A DNA stretch of 33,165 bases, taken from the NCBI GenBank assembly GCA_002422685.1, contig DITC01000073.1, positions 1 to 33,165 on the forward strand, written 5' to 3'. Below, one piece after another: positions 1-7,656 of the stretch. The notes below the pieces were generated by a model. The model was not told the origin of the DNA, did no database searches, and saw nothing but the letters and a program-made list of their open reading frames with translations. Each line of letters opens with the position of its first letter. Within the stretch, counting starts at the first letter, position 1. This stretch comes from Thauera sp. UBA6194 (GTDB lineage Bacteria > Pseudomonadota > Gammaproteobacteria > Burkholderiales > Rhodocyclaceae). Both the position numbers and the translations under genes were made by a program.

Positions 1-1369
1 CCCACCAGCCGGTTTCGATGCGCTCTGCCCCGCCGAGCAGGGTGAAGCGTTCGGGGAGAATGGGGCGAGGCCTGTGCAGCAGCCACAGCGGGCGCTGGCG
101 TGGCGCGGGGGCGGTGTCGGGGACGTCGGCACGGGTGCGGGCTCCGACGCGGTAGCCGGACAAGGGTTCGCCGGCCGCGAGGGCGCTGTCGCACGCCTGC
201 GTCCGGCAGGCGCGCTCCGGGCGATGGTCGGGGTGGGTGTCCAGGCGCCATACGCTGGTTTCGCCGAGGCGGGCACGCAGGCGGGCCAGCAGCAGCGCAG
301 CGTCCTGGGCGCTGCCGGCTGGATCGCCGAAAAGGTCGTGGGTGTCGAAGCGGGCGGGTACGGTGTGGTCGGCGAACAGGCGCAGCGCGCTCACGTCGGC
401 ATGCAGCGACAGCGAGGCGAGGCGCTCGCGCGCGATGAGGGCGAAGCGCTGCTCGTCGTGCGAGGGGTGCCCGAAGACGAGCTCGAGCACGGTTGCCGGG
501 CTACGCTCGTGCTCGAGGCGCAGGACGCAGGTGTCGAGCGCTGCGTGGCGCGCCTGAAGCCAGGCCGCAAGACTGGCGAACAGGCGTCGGGCGGCGAAGT
601 TCAGGGCTTCGGCGTGGTGCGTGGGGGCGGGCAGGGGCAGCCCGTGGTCGAAACGCGACGGGGCCTCGAACCAGGGCTGGGGGTCGGCGATTTCTCCGCG
701 CGCGCGCGCGAGCGCGTGGCCCACGGCCTGCGCCTGGCGGCGGGCGAGCCCCGCTGCGGGCAGGCTGCGCGCCTCGCCCAGGGTGCGCAGGCCGAGCCCT
801 GCGAGCAGCGCACAGGCCGGCGCATCGCAGCCGCTGCCATCGGCAAGCAGCTCGAGGGGCAGATCGTCGAGCTGCTGTTGCCAGCCCCGGGCAGGGTCCA
901 GCCCTTGCCAGTCGGTGCCGGTGCGGGCGAACCAGCGTGCGGCCAGGGGCGTGGGCGCGCAGGCACAGCAGACCCGAAAGCCGAGTGTGGCGAGACCTTC
1001 TTCGAGCGCCCGGACGATCCTCGCCGGACCATCGAACAGGCGCAGCGAGGCGGAGATCTCCAGCAACACGGTATCGGGCGCCGACACGCTGATGCGCGGC
1101 GTGAAGCGTCCGGCCCACAGGGCGATCTCGGTGAGCGCGTCGTGCTCGCGCTGGGGCGTGCGCGTGTGCAGCTGGAGCTCGGGCAGCAGGCCGAACGCGC
1201 TCGCCGGGCGCTGACCGGGTTCGACGCCGGCCGCGCGTGCCAGGGCATTGGCGGCGATCACGCGTGCGCCCGGTGGCGGTGAGGCGACGGCCAGCGCATG
1301 GGGTGCGGACATGGCGCGGGTGAAGACCTGCAGCGGCAGCTCGGGCAGGACGATGGCAAGCCACAGCAT
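1..1369 (-). CDS. imuB: ImuB, Y-family polymerase-like translesion factor (3' end outside window)
   Basis: The frame stays open from the ATG at 1369 to base 1, giving about 456 codons, so the C-terminus is missing. It begins MLWLAIVLPELPLQVF and reaches the ImuB-typical stretch RFTLLGGAERIETGWW at the window edge. ImuB is a catalytically dead Y-family homologue that bridges ImuA, DnaE2 and the beta clamp during SOS mutagenesis. Consistent with that, the N-terminal position where DinB carries its first catalytic Asp reads VLPEL, and the usual SxDEA active-site motif is replaced by LEISASLRLFDG. The gene starts 9 bp after the imuA stop, in the lexA-imuA-imuB transcription unit. The family's usual partner gene dnaE2 would be expected beyond the left edge, which is inference. 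The start is the only good ATG at the family N-terminus. Confidence 0.93.
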   Translation of the reverse strand, partial: MLWLAIVLPELPLQVFTRAMSAPHALAVASPPPGARVIAANALARAAGVEPGQRPASAFGLLPELQLHTRTPQREHDALTEIALWAGRFTPRISVSAPDTVLLEISASLRLFDGPARIVRALEEGLATLGFRVCCACAPTPLAARWFARTGTDWQGLDPARGWQQQLDDLPLELLADGSGCDAPACALLAGLGLRTLGEARSLPAAGLARRQAQAVGHALARARGEIADPQPWFEAPSRFDHGLPLPAPTHHAEALNFAARRLFASLAAWLQARHAALDTCVLRLEHERSPATVLELVFGHPSHDEQRFALIARERLASLSLHADVSALRLFADHTVPARFDTHDLFGDPAGSAQDAALLLARLRARLGETSVWRLDTHPDHRPERACRTQACDSALAAGEPLSGYRVGARTRADVPDTAPAPRQRPLWLLHRPRPILPERFTLLGGAERIETGWW

Positions 1370-1378
1370 GGCGCGAGT

Positions 1379-2233
1379 TCAGCGCACCAGGGCCAGCGCT
1401 GCCGCTTTGGGGGCCGGAGATGCGGTGCTCGGTGCGGGCGCGGGCGCGGGCGGGCCGAGGGTGTCGGTGCCGCGGGTATCCCCGCCCGCGGGGCGGTGCG
1501 CTGGCGGCGGTCCGCCGCTGAGGGCGTGCAGCTTGAGCAGCAGCGGCGTCGCCAGCGGCGGGCCGCGACGCTTGAGCACGTGCACCAGCAGGCCTTCGTC
1601 GTGTGCGCGGAGCGCCAGACGGAGCGAGGCAGGAGAGGTCTGCTGCGCCACGCTGCGCGGGCGGAACAGGAAGATCGGCGTGGCGCTTTCTTCGGCGGCC
1701 AGCTGCAGCCGCCGCAGGGCGGTGCCATCGAGCTGCGGCGGCCAGGCGAGCACGCATGCGCAGCTGCCGGATGTGGTGGCCTGACGCGCCGCCCAGAGCA
1801 GGTCCCGCCGGCTCTGCGCGCGCACGAGCAAGAGGCGCGACAAGGGCACGCCCGCATGCGCCAGGGCGGGCGCGTAAGGCAGCAGCGGGGGCGCGATCCA
1901 GACGACCCACCTGTCTTGTGCCGCGGTGCGCATCAAGGGCAACAGCAGCGACATCTCGCCCACGCCGGGGCGATCGCTCAGCAGCTCGATCAGCGCACCG
2001 GCCGGCCAGCCGCCGCCGGGCAGGGCCGCGTCGAGCTCGGCAAAGCCGCTCGAAAGCACCGGCCCCTGGCTACGTGCGAGGCGGCTGGCCTGCCATACGC
2101 TGCCTGCCGGCAGGCTGGCGAGCGCCTCGCCGAGCGCATCGTCGGGTGCGTTGTCGGACGCGCCTGTGTGGGCGGACGGGAACAGGGAGTCATGCCGCTG
2201 CGCATCGGCAGCGCGGCGAAGTGGGTGCGCCAT
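1379..2233 (-). CDS. imuA: ImuA, RecA/SulA-like translesion synthesis protein
   Basis: This 284-residue protein has the RecA-like layout of ImuA (also annotated SulA-like). The segment SSGFAELDAALPGGGWPAG, at about residues 61-79, aligns with the start of the RecA core. The following P-loop position reads RPGVGEMSLL, so the Walker A lysine is missing; this is common for ImuA and suggests it does not hydrolyse ATP like RecA. The C-terminus is Pro/Ala-rich and low in complexity (about residues 235-280). ImuA acts with ImuB and DnaE2 in SOS-induced error-prone synthesis. It lies 26 bp after lexA and 9 bp before imuB, so it is probably transcribed from the LexA-controlled promoter. No strong ribosome binding site precedes the ATG, and translation may depend on the upstream gene. 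Confidence 0.88.
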   Translation of the reverse strand: MAHPLRRAADAQRHDSLFPSAHTGASDNAPDDALGEALASLPAGSVWQASRLARSQGPVLSSGFAELDAALPGGGWPAGALIELLSDRPGVGEMSLLLPLMRTAAQDRWVVWIAPPLLPYAPALAHAGVPLSRLLLVRAQSRRDLLWAARQATTSGSCACVLAWPPQLDGTALRRLQLAAEESATPIFLFRPRSVAQQTSPASLRLALRAHDEGLLVHVLKRRGPPLATPLLLKLHALSGGPPPAHRPAGGDTRGTDTLGPPAPAPAPSTASPAPKAAALALVR

Positions 2234-2259
2234 GGCGGCAGCGTCATCGGGCCGAGCGC

Positions 2260-2868
2260 TCAGTGATCCTTGCGGATCAGGCCGACCATGATGCCCTCGA
2301 TGGCCACTGGCGCCTGGCGGGTGTCGATGACGATGGGGGCGTAGTCGGGGTTGGCCGGCAGCAGCTCGACCACCGGGCCCTTGCGCTGCAAGGTCTTGAC
2401 CGTGACGTCGTCATCGACGCGGGCGACCACGATCTGGCCGTTGCGCGCTTCGGCGCTGCGATGCACGGCGATGAGGTCGCCGTCGAGGATGCCGGCGTCG
2501 CGCATGCTCATGCCGCGCACGCGCAGCAGGTAGTCGGCTTTCGGCGAAAACAGGGCGGGGTCGAGCTGATAGCGCGCCTCGACATGTTCGGCGGCGAGGA
2601 TGGGGCTGCCCGCGGCGACGCGGCCAACCAGCGGCAGGCCGAGCGCTTCGGCCAGGCGGATGCCGCGCGCGCGGCCTTCTTCGAGCAGAATGGCGCCCTT
2701 TGCGGCGAGTGCGCGCAGGTGGGTTTCGGCCGCGTTGGGCGAGCGAAAGCCGAAGGCGGTGCAGACCTCGGCCCGGGTGGGGGGGCGGCCTTCGGACTCG
2801 ACGGTGGCGCGGATGAAGTCGAGGATTTCCTGCTGGCGTGCAGTGAGGTTTTCGCTACGGGCACTCAT
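2260..2868 (-). CDS. lexA: LexA, SOS repressor and self-cleaving serine peptidase
   Basis: The 202-residue protein has the full LexA architecture. An N-terminal winged helix-turn-helix (LTARQQEILDFIR, then PPTRAEVCTAFGF, residues about 8-70) is followed by the peptidase S24 domain. The cleavage site is Ala86-Gly87 (VAAGSP), the catalytic serine is Ser121 (RGMSMRDAG) and the general-base lysine is Lys158 (VTVKTLQ). LexA represses SOS genes and cleaves itself when stimulated by RecA filaments. The ATG at 2868 was chosen because it has GGAGG 5 nt upstream; a TTG four codons earlier sits inside that ribosome site. It is the first gene of lexA-imuA-imuB and is autoregulated through the operator at 2888-2903. 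Confidence 0.97.
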   Translation of the reverse strand: MSARSENLTARQQEILDFIRATVESEGRPPTRAEVCTAFGFRSPNAAETHLRALAAKGAILLEEGRARGIRLAEALGLPLVGRVAAGSPILAAEHVEARYQLDPALFSPKADYLLRVRGMSMRDAGILDGDLIAVHRSAEARNGQIVVARVDDDVTVKTLQRKGPVVELLPANPDYAPIVIDTRQAPVAIEGIMVGLIRKDH

Positions 2869-2887
2869 GACAGCCTCCAATGAACAG

Positions 2888-2903
2888 CTGTAATTTTAAA
2901 CAG
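2888..2903 (-). promoter_or_regulatory. LexA operator (SOS box)
   Basis: CTGTTTAAAATTACAG, read on the minus strand, is an exact CTGT-N8-ACAG SOS box with an AT-rich centre. It ends 19 bp before the lexA start codon and covers the predicted -10 element, so bound LexA would block RNA polymerase. This supports autoregulation of lexA and SOS control of imuA and imuB. Confidence 0.92.
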
Positions 2904-2920
2904 CTATTTGCCGAGTGCAA
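2893..2920 (-). promoter_or_regulatory. Predicted sigma70 promoter of lexA-imuA-imuB
   Basis: On the minus strand, TTGCAC (2920-2915) and TAAAAT (2898-2893) are separated by 16 bp, a good sigma70-type pair. The -10 element lies inside the LexA operator. The expected start of transcription is near 2886, leaving a short leader that contains the GGAGG site of lexA. Confidence 0.7.
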
Positions 2921-3213
2921 GCTAAAATCGCTGTCGTCATGGCGCCGCGCACGACGACAGACCGGCGGCGCAGGCGTTTCGACCGTCCGTACGCGGAAGG
3001 ATAATGACGCGCTGCGTCTTGAGCTGACGCCCGATATGGGCTATTGATTGCCACCCGGGTGCTGCGCACCGCGTTTCGCGCCCCGCAAATCGACACGAAT
3101 CAGGGTGCGGCGGCCTGCGCAGAACGCCGCTCTCCCGACTGACGGTCCGGGACCGCGCCGGTAGTGTTCGCCGGGGCTCTCGGCTAGAATCCGCCCCTCA
3201 TCACGGAGAACAC
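2921..3213. other. Intergenic region between lexA and bcp with a putative bcp -10 element
   Basis: I see no convincing gene in this divergent intergenic stretch. A 66-codon minus-strand frame overlapping it has no ribosome site and an Arg/Ser-rich composition typical of chance frames. On the plus strand TAGAAT at 3185-3190 is a plausible -10 element for bcp, followed by CACGGAGAACAC before the ATG (GGAG, 6 nt spacing). No good -35 hexamer accompanies it. No strong hairpin was noticed. Confidence 0.4.
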
Positions 3214-3711
3214 ATGCTCAAAAGCGGAGACCTCGCCCCCGCCTTTACGTTGCCCGATGCCGATATGGAAGATTTCGATCTCGCGTCGGAGATCGGCAAG
3301 CATCATGTCGTTCTTTACTTCTACCCCCGCGACAAGACCCCGGGCTGCACGCTTCAGGCCGCAGATTTCAGTGACCATGAAGACGAGTTCGCCCGACTCG
3401 ACTGCATCATCGTCGGTGTGAGCCCCGACGATTGCATGACGCACGCCGAATTCCGCGACCAGGAAGGCTTGTCGATCCGTCTGCTTTCCGATTCGGATAC
3501 CGAGGCATGCCAGCTCTACGGCGTCTGGCAGGAACGGGAGGTCGACGGTGTGAAGAAGATGGGCGTGCGGCGTTCGACCTTCGTCATCGACAAGGAAGGA
3601 CGCATTCGCCACGCGCTCTACGATGTGACACCCCGCGGCCACGCCGCCGCGGTTTTCGAACTGGTCAAGGAACTGGAACCCCGGAATGCAAAACGAAATC
3701 GCAAAAAATAG
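3214..3711 (+). CDS. bcp: Bcp/PrxQ-type thiol peroxidase (peroxiredoxin)
   Basis: This 165-residue protein is a thioredoxin-fold AhpC/TSA peroxiredoxin of the Bcp/PrxQ group, which reduces H2O2 and organic hydroperoxides in the cytoplasm. The peroxidatic cysteine is Cys45 in YPRDKTPGCTLQAADF. The position five residues later, often the resolving cysteine in Bcp, is Ala50, so disulfide partnering must differ. Other cysteines are at about 64, 74 and 99; Cys74 in SPDDCMTH is one possible partner (inference). The C-terminus is basic (KRNRKK) and its last codons overlap slyD by 26 bp in another frame, so the two genes are probably co-translated. The ATG has GGAG 6 nt upstream. Confidence 0.93.
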   Translation: MLKSGDLAPAFTLPDADMEDFDLASEIGKHHVVLYFYPRDKTPGCTLQAADFSDHEDEFARLDCIIVGVSPDDCMTHAEFRDQEGLSIRLLSDSDTEACQLYGVWQEREVDGVKKMGVRRSTFVIDKEGRIRHALYDVTPRGHAAAVFELVKELEPRNAKRNRKK

Positions 3712-4174
3712 CGTGGTCACCCTGAAGTACACCGTGCGTGACACCGATGGCACCGTCATCGACGACGGCCAGCACCCGCTGGTCTATCTGCATGGCGGCT
3801 ACGACGGCATCTTCCCGGTGCTCGAAGAAGCCCTGCACGGCAAGAAGCTCGGTGACACGCTTCAGGTCAAGCTGCAGCCCGAAGACGCTTTCGGCGAATA
3901 CGACGAGGAGATGATCCTGGTCGAGGATGCCAAGCTGTTCCCGGACAACATCGAAGTCGGCATGAGCTTCGAGCGCGTCTCGGACGACGGCGAGGAAGAC
4001 CTGATCTACCGCATCACCGACATCGCCGACGGCAAGGTCGTGGTCGACGGCAACCACCCGCTGGCCGGCGTGGCGCTGGTCTTCGACATCACCATCGCGG
4101 AGGTTCGTGCGGCCAGTGCCGAGGAGGTCAGCCACGGCCACGTCCATGGACCCGACGGCCACCATCACCATTGA
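3686..4174 (+). CDS. slyD: SlyD-type FKBP peptidyl-prolyl cis-trans isomerase with His-rich tail
   Basis: This 162-residue protein matches SlyD-like FKBPs. An FKBP half (about 1-70, with VTLKYTVRDTDGTVIDDG and PEDAFGEY) is followed by the insert-in-flap chaperone segment (about 75-125), the returning FKBP strand GVALVFDITIAEV, and a metal-binding tail HGHVHGPDGHHHH. SlyD family proteins catalyse prolyl isomerisation, act as folding helpers, and can bind Ni(II) and other metals through the His-rich tail. The tail is short compared with E. coli SlyD. The gene overlaps bcp by 26 bp at its start and the ABC ATPase gene by 29 bp at its end, forming a tightly coupled trio. The gene name is by family; a SlpA-like role is less likely because of the His tail. 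Confidence 0.9.
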   Translation: MQNEIAKNSVVTLKYTVRDTDGTVIDDGQHPLVYLHGGYDGIFPVLEEALHGKKLGDTLQVKLQPEDAFGEYDEEMILVEDAKLFPDNIEVGMSFERVSDDGEEDLIYRITDIADGKVVVDGNHPLAGVALVFDITIAEVRAASAEEVSHGHVHGPDGHHHH

Positions 4175-6224
4175 TCATGCTGCCGCTCCACTGCTCGAGG
4201 TCTACGGCCTCGGCGTGGAGATCGGCGACGGCGAGCGCGCGCTGCGGCCGGTAGACGGCGTCGATCTGCAGATCCACGCCGGCAAGACCTTCGCCCTGCT
4301 GGGCGAATCCGGTTGCGGCAAGTCGATGACCGCGCTCGCGCTCGCGCGCCTGCTGCCCGATGGCGGTCGCGTCGTCGCCGGCGAAGTCCGCCTGGCCGGC
4401 GAATCCCTGCTCAGCCTGCCCGAATCGGCGATGCGCCGGGTGCGCGGCGGGCGTATCGGGATGATCTTTCAGGAGCCCGCGACCAGCCTCAACCCGGTCA
4501 TGAGCGTGGGCGCGCAGATCGTCGAGGCGCTTGCCGCGCACGCGCTGCGCGGCGCGGCGGCGCGCGACGAGGCCTGTCGTCTGCTCGAGGCGGTGGGCAT
4601 CCCGGACCCGGCACGCCGGCTGCAGGAGTTTCCCTTCCAGTTTTCGGGAGGCATGAAGCAACGCGTGATGATCGCCATGGCGCTGGCCGGGCGTCCGCGT
4701 GTGCTCATCGCCGACGAGCCGACGACGGCGCTCGACGTCACCATCCAGGCGCAGGTGCTCGATCTGCTCGGCGACATCCAGCGCCGCGAGGGCATGGGCC
4801 TGCTGCTGATCACCCACGACCTGGGCGTCGTCGCCCGCATGGCGCACAGCGTGGGTGTCATGTATGCCGGGCAGGTCGTCGAGACCGGTCCGCGCGCCGC
4901 TTTTTTCACCACGCCGCTGCATCCGTACTCGCGCAAGCTCTTCGCCGCGCTGCCCGGCATGGAAAAGCGCGGCGCGGCGCTCGACGCGCCCTCGGGCAGC
5001 GTGCCGGCCCTCGACCGCAGCTTCAGCGGCTGCCGCTTCGCCGAGCGCTGCGCGGCGGCCTTCGATCGCTGCGACGAAGAGGCGCCCGGCTGGCACCGCG
5101 TCGGTGCGCAGTCGGTGCGATGTCATCTCTACGAGGGCGTCAGCGTGCCGCGCGCGCTCGACGCCGAGCATCACGGCGAGGCACCGGCGGCGCAGCGCGG
5201 CAGCGTGCAGCCCGTGCTCGAGGTACGTGATCTCGAGGTGCACTTTCCGGTGCGCCGCGGCCTGCTCAAGCGCACCGTCGGTCATGTGCGCGCGGTGGAC
5301 GGCGTCAGCCTGCGCCTGATGCCGGGTCGCACCCTCGCCCTGGTCGGCGAATCCGGCTGTGGCAAGACCACCGTGGGCAAGGCGATCCTGCGCCTGATCG
5401 AGCCGAGCGCGGGCAGCTTGCTGCTCGATGGCGAAGCCTACTCGGCGCTGCCGCAGCATGCGCTGCCGGCCTTCAGGCGTGCGGTGCAGATGGTGTTCCA
5501 GGACCCCTTCGCCTCGCTCAATCCGCGCATGCGCGTAGGCGAGATCATCGAAGAGGGCTTGCAGGCGCTGGCGTCCGAAGGCGACGCGACCACGCGCGAG
5601 GCGCGCGTCGTCGAGCTGCTCGAGCGCGTGGGGCTGACGGGCGAGATGCGCTGGCGCTACCCGCACGAGTTTTCCGGCGGTCAGCGTCAGCGCATTGCGG
5701 TGGCGCGCGCGCTGGCGGTGTCGCCGCGGGTGATCGTGTGCGACGAGCCGACCAGCGCGCTCGACGTGTCGGTGCAGGCGCAGCTGCTCAACCTGATGCG
5801 CACCCTGCAGCACGAACAGGGCCTCGCCTACCTGTTCATCACCCACAACCTGGCGGTGGTGGAGTACCTGGCCGACGACGTGGCGGTGATGTACCTCGGC
5901 CGCATCGTCGAAGCCGGCCCGCTCGCCCGGGTGCTGGGCGTGCGCGCCCACCCGTACACGCGCGCGCTGCTCGCCGCCGTGCCGCGCGTGCAGGTGGAGG
6001 TCGAAGTCGAGCTCGGGGCCGACGCCGGGGGTGTGACGCGGGACGCCGGCGCGGGCGCGCGCGCTGCGATCGAGCTGCCTTCGCCCATGAATCCGCCCGC
6101 GGGTTGTCACTTTCATCCACGCTGTCCGCAGGCCACCGATGTGTGCCGTGCGAGCTACCCCGCGCTCACCGACCTGGGGCAGGGGCACAGCGTGCGTTGC
6201 CACTGGCCACAGCGCGGGGAGTGA
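4146..6224 (+). CDS. Fused two-domain ABC transporter ATPase, DppD-DppF/OppD-OppF type
   Basis: This 692-residue protein contains two complete ABC ATPase domains in one chain. Domain 1 has Walker A GESGCGKS (53-60), signature SGGMKQR and Walker B VLIADEP (about 190). Domain 2 has GESGCGKTT (about 401), SGGQRQR and VIVCDEPTSALD (about 529). Each domain is followed by the oligopeptide/dipeptide C-terminal region, beginning HPYSRKL and HPYTRAL, with cysteine clusters (CRFAERC, CHFHPRC) that in relatives can hold an Fe-S cluster. The family powers import of peptides, nickel, glutathione or similar solutes. No permease or binding-protein gene is in the window, so the substrate is unknown. The ATG at 4146 lies inside slyD (29 bp overlap); a GTG at 4107 is in frame but would increase the overlap. 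Confidence 0.9.
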   Translation: MDPTATITIDHAAAPLLEVYGLGVEIGDGERALRPVDGVDLQIHAGKTFALLGESGCGKSMTALALARLLPDGGRVVAGEVRLAGESLLSLPESAMRRVRGGRIGMIFQEPATSLNPVMSVGAQIVEALAAHALRGAAARDEACRLLEAVGIPDPARRLQEFPFQFSGGMKQRVMIAMALAGRPRVLIADEPTTALDVTIQAQVLDLLGDIQRREGMGLLLITHDLGVVARMAHSVGVMYAGQVVETGPRAAFFTTPLHPYSRKLFAALPGMEKRGAALDAPSGSVPALDRSFSGCRFAERCAAAFDRCDEEAPGWHRVGAQSVRCHLYEGVSVPRALDAEHHGEAPAAQRGSVQPVLEVRDLEVHFPVRRGLLKRTVGHVRAVDGVSLRLMPGRTLALVGESGCGKTTVGKAILRLIEPSAGSLLLDGEAYSALPQHALPAFRRAVQMVFQDPFASLNPRMRVGEIIEEGLQALASEGDATTREARVVELLERVGLTGEMRWRYPHEFSGGQRQRIAVARALAVSPRVIVCDEPTSALDVSVQAQLLNLMRTLQHEQGLAYLFITHNLAVVEYLADDVAVMYLGRIVEAGPLARVLGVRAHPYTRALLAAVPRVQVEVEVELGADAGGVTRDAGAGARAAIELPSPMNPPAGCHFHPRCPQATDVCRASYPALTDLGQGHSVRCHWPQRGE

Positions 6225-6240
6225 GGCAGCGGCGCCGGCC

Positions 6241-6268
6241 GAGGCAGCGGTGCCGCGGGTACTGCCTC
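6241..6268. terminator. Possible hairpin between convergent genes
   Basis: GAGGCAG (6241-6247) and CTGCCTC (6262-6268) form a 7 bp stem with a GC-rich loop. It sits between the ABC ATPase stop and the end of mltD, and overlaps the mltD stop codon. There is no U-tract in either direction, so intrinsic termination is uncertain. Confidence 0.3.
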
Positions 6269-7649
6269 AACGTGTGCGCTTTGCGGCGCGCTTCGTGTTC
6301 TTGGCCGATTTGCGGGTTTTCGATCCGGGTGGCTTGAGGCCCGGTCCGCTGCCCTTTCCGGCCGTGGCCTTGAGCCCGGGCTGGCGAACCAGCGTGGCGC
6401 CCAGCGGCAGCAGGCTGGTCACCTCCAAGGCACCATCGGGGTCGATGCCGTCCGGCACCAGCAGCGCATAGCCCGCGCCGGGTTGACTGCCCGCGGCCAG
6501 GCCATTGAGCTTGAGCAGCTGCGCCGTGCTGATGCCATGGCGCGTGGCCACCGCCTGCAGCGTCTCGCCCGCGCCAAGCACGTGGATGCGCCAGCTGCCG
6601 TCGTCTTCGTCGAGCTCGGCGAGCCCGTCACGGAGCTGGTCGGCGCGGTCGGCGGGGACGATGAAGCTGCGTCCGGGCTGGGTCACGGCCGGGCGGTTGA
6701 AGCCCGGGTTGAGCGCCACGAACTCTTCCAGCGACATGTCCGACAGCTGCGCGGCGGTGGCCAGGTCCACGCCCACGGGCGCATCGACGCTGACGAAGTG
6801 CAGCTCGTTGGCGACGTAGGGCAACTCGAAATGAAACAGCTCGGGCTGCGCGACGATGTTCTTGATCGCCTGCAGCTTGGGGATGTATTTCTGCGTCTCT
6901 TCGGGCATGCGCAGGTGCTTGTACTCGAGCGGCAGGCCCTCTTCGGCGTTGCGCTTGAGGGCGCGCTGCACCGAACCCTCGCCCCAGTTGTAGGACGCGA
7001 GCGCAAGGTGCCAGTCGCCGTGCATGTCGTAGATGCGCTGCAGGTAATCGAGCGCCGCATTGGTCGAGGCGATGACGTCGCGGCGCTCGTCCACCCAGTG
7101 GTTCTGGTCGAGGTCGAAGTACTTGCCGGTGGAGGGGATGAACTGCCACAGGCCCGAGGCGCTCGCGCTCGAATGGGCCATCGGGTTGTAGCTGCTTTCG
7201 ATCATCGGCAGCAGCGCGATCTCGGTGGGCATGCCGCGGCGCTCGAGCTCGTCCACGATGTAGTACAGGTAGCGCCCTCCGCGCTCGAAGACCTGCTTCA
7301 GAAAACGCGGGCGGCTGATGTAGACGCTCTGCAACTCGAGCACGCGCTTGCTGTCGAGATCGGGCATGCCGAAGCCACGCCGGATGCGGTCCCAGATGTC
7401 GTTCGCGTCGCGCGTCAGATCGAGCGTGAGCACGCGCTCGACGGCGAGCGGCGGGGCGAGCTCGGGGGGGGTTTTCGCGACCGCCGCCGGCGCCCCGGTT
7501 TGCGCGGAAGGCGGGCTCGACAGGCGCAGGCCGGGGTCTGCAGCGCTGACGGGCAGGCAGAGCATGGCTGCGACGAGCGCGGCCAGACCGTGCATCGATG
7601 CGGCCGCATGCACGCGTCGACGCGCGCCAGAGGTTTTCGCGGGGCTCAT
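6267..7649 (-). CDS. mltD: MltD-like membrane-bound lytic murein transglycosylase
   Basis: This 460-residue exported enzyme cleaves peptidoglycan glycan strands to 1,6-anhydro-muropeptides. Residues 1-36 form a signal peptide: basic start, hydrophobic core LAALVAAMLCLPV, and a cleavage-like site at VSA-ADP. No lipobox is clear, although a Cys lies in the hydrophobic stretch. A Pro/Ala-rich linker precedes the SLT/GH23 domain, with catalytic Glu in LPMIESSYNP and the motifs ASGLWQFIPSTGKYF and ASYNWGEG. Two LysM-like repeats follow (FVALNPGFNRPAVTQPG; HVLGAGETLQAVATRHGIS), then a Lys/Arg-rich tail ending KRAAKRTR. The ATG at 7649 lies 7 bp after the gloB stop; an open frame extending upstream into gloB is spurious. 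A run of eight G on the plus strand (7464-7471) falls in the linker. Confidence 0.92.
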   Translation of the reverse strand: MSPAKTSGARRRVHAAASMHGLAALVAAMLCLPVSAADPGLRLSSPPSAQTGAPAAVAKTPPELAPPLAVERVLTLDLTRDANDIWDRIRRGFGMPDLDSKRVLELQSVYISRPRFLKQVFERGGRYLYYIVDELERRGMPTEIALLPMIESSYNPMAHSSASASGLWQFIPSTGKYFDLDQNHWVDERRDVIASTNAALDYLQRIYDMHGDWHLALASYNWGEGSVQRALKRNAEEGLPLEYKHLRMPEETQKYIPKLQAIKNIVAQPELFHFELPYVANELHFVSVDAPVGVDLATAAQLSDMSLEEFVALNPGFNRPAVTQPGRSFIVPADRADQLRDGLAELDEDDGSWRIHVLGAGETLQAVATRHGISTAQLLKLNGLAAGSQPGAGYALLVPDGIDPDGALEVTSLLPLGATLVRQPGLKATAGKGSGPGLKPPGSKTRKSAKNTKRAAKRTR

Positions 7650-7656
7650 GGCGTGC

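Noticed and set aside
74..1282. 402-codon plus-strand frame opposite imuB
   Set aside because: Low-complexity Gly/Ala/Arg/Gln product; the minus-strand frame translates to ImuB through to the window edge.
2896..3096. 66-codon minus-strand frame upstream of lexA
   Set aside because: Overlaps the LexA operator and promoter, lacks a ribosome site, and resembles no known family.
4128..6203. 691-codon open frame opposite the ABC ATPase
   Set aside because: Antisense shadow; His/Arg/Ala-rich composition with no domain, while the plus strand carries full ABC motifs.
3214..6224. Considered a genomic-island or horizontally acquired block
   Set aside because: GC content and codon use look like the neighbours, and there are no integrase, tRNA, repeats or transposase sequences.
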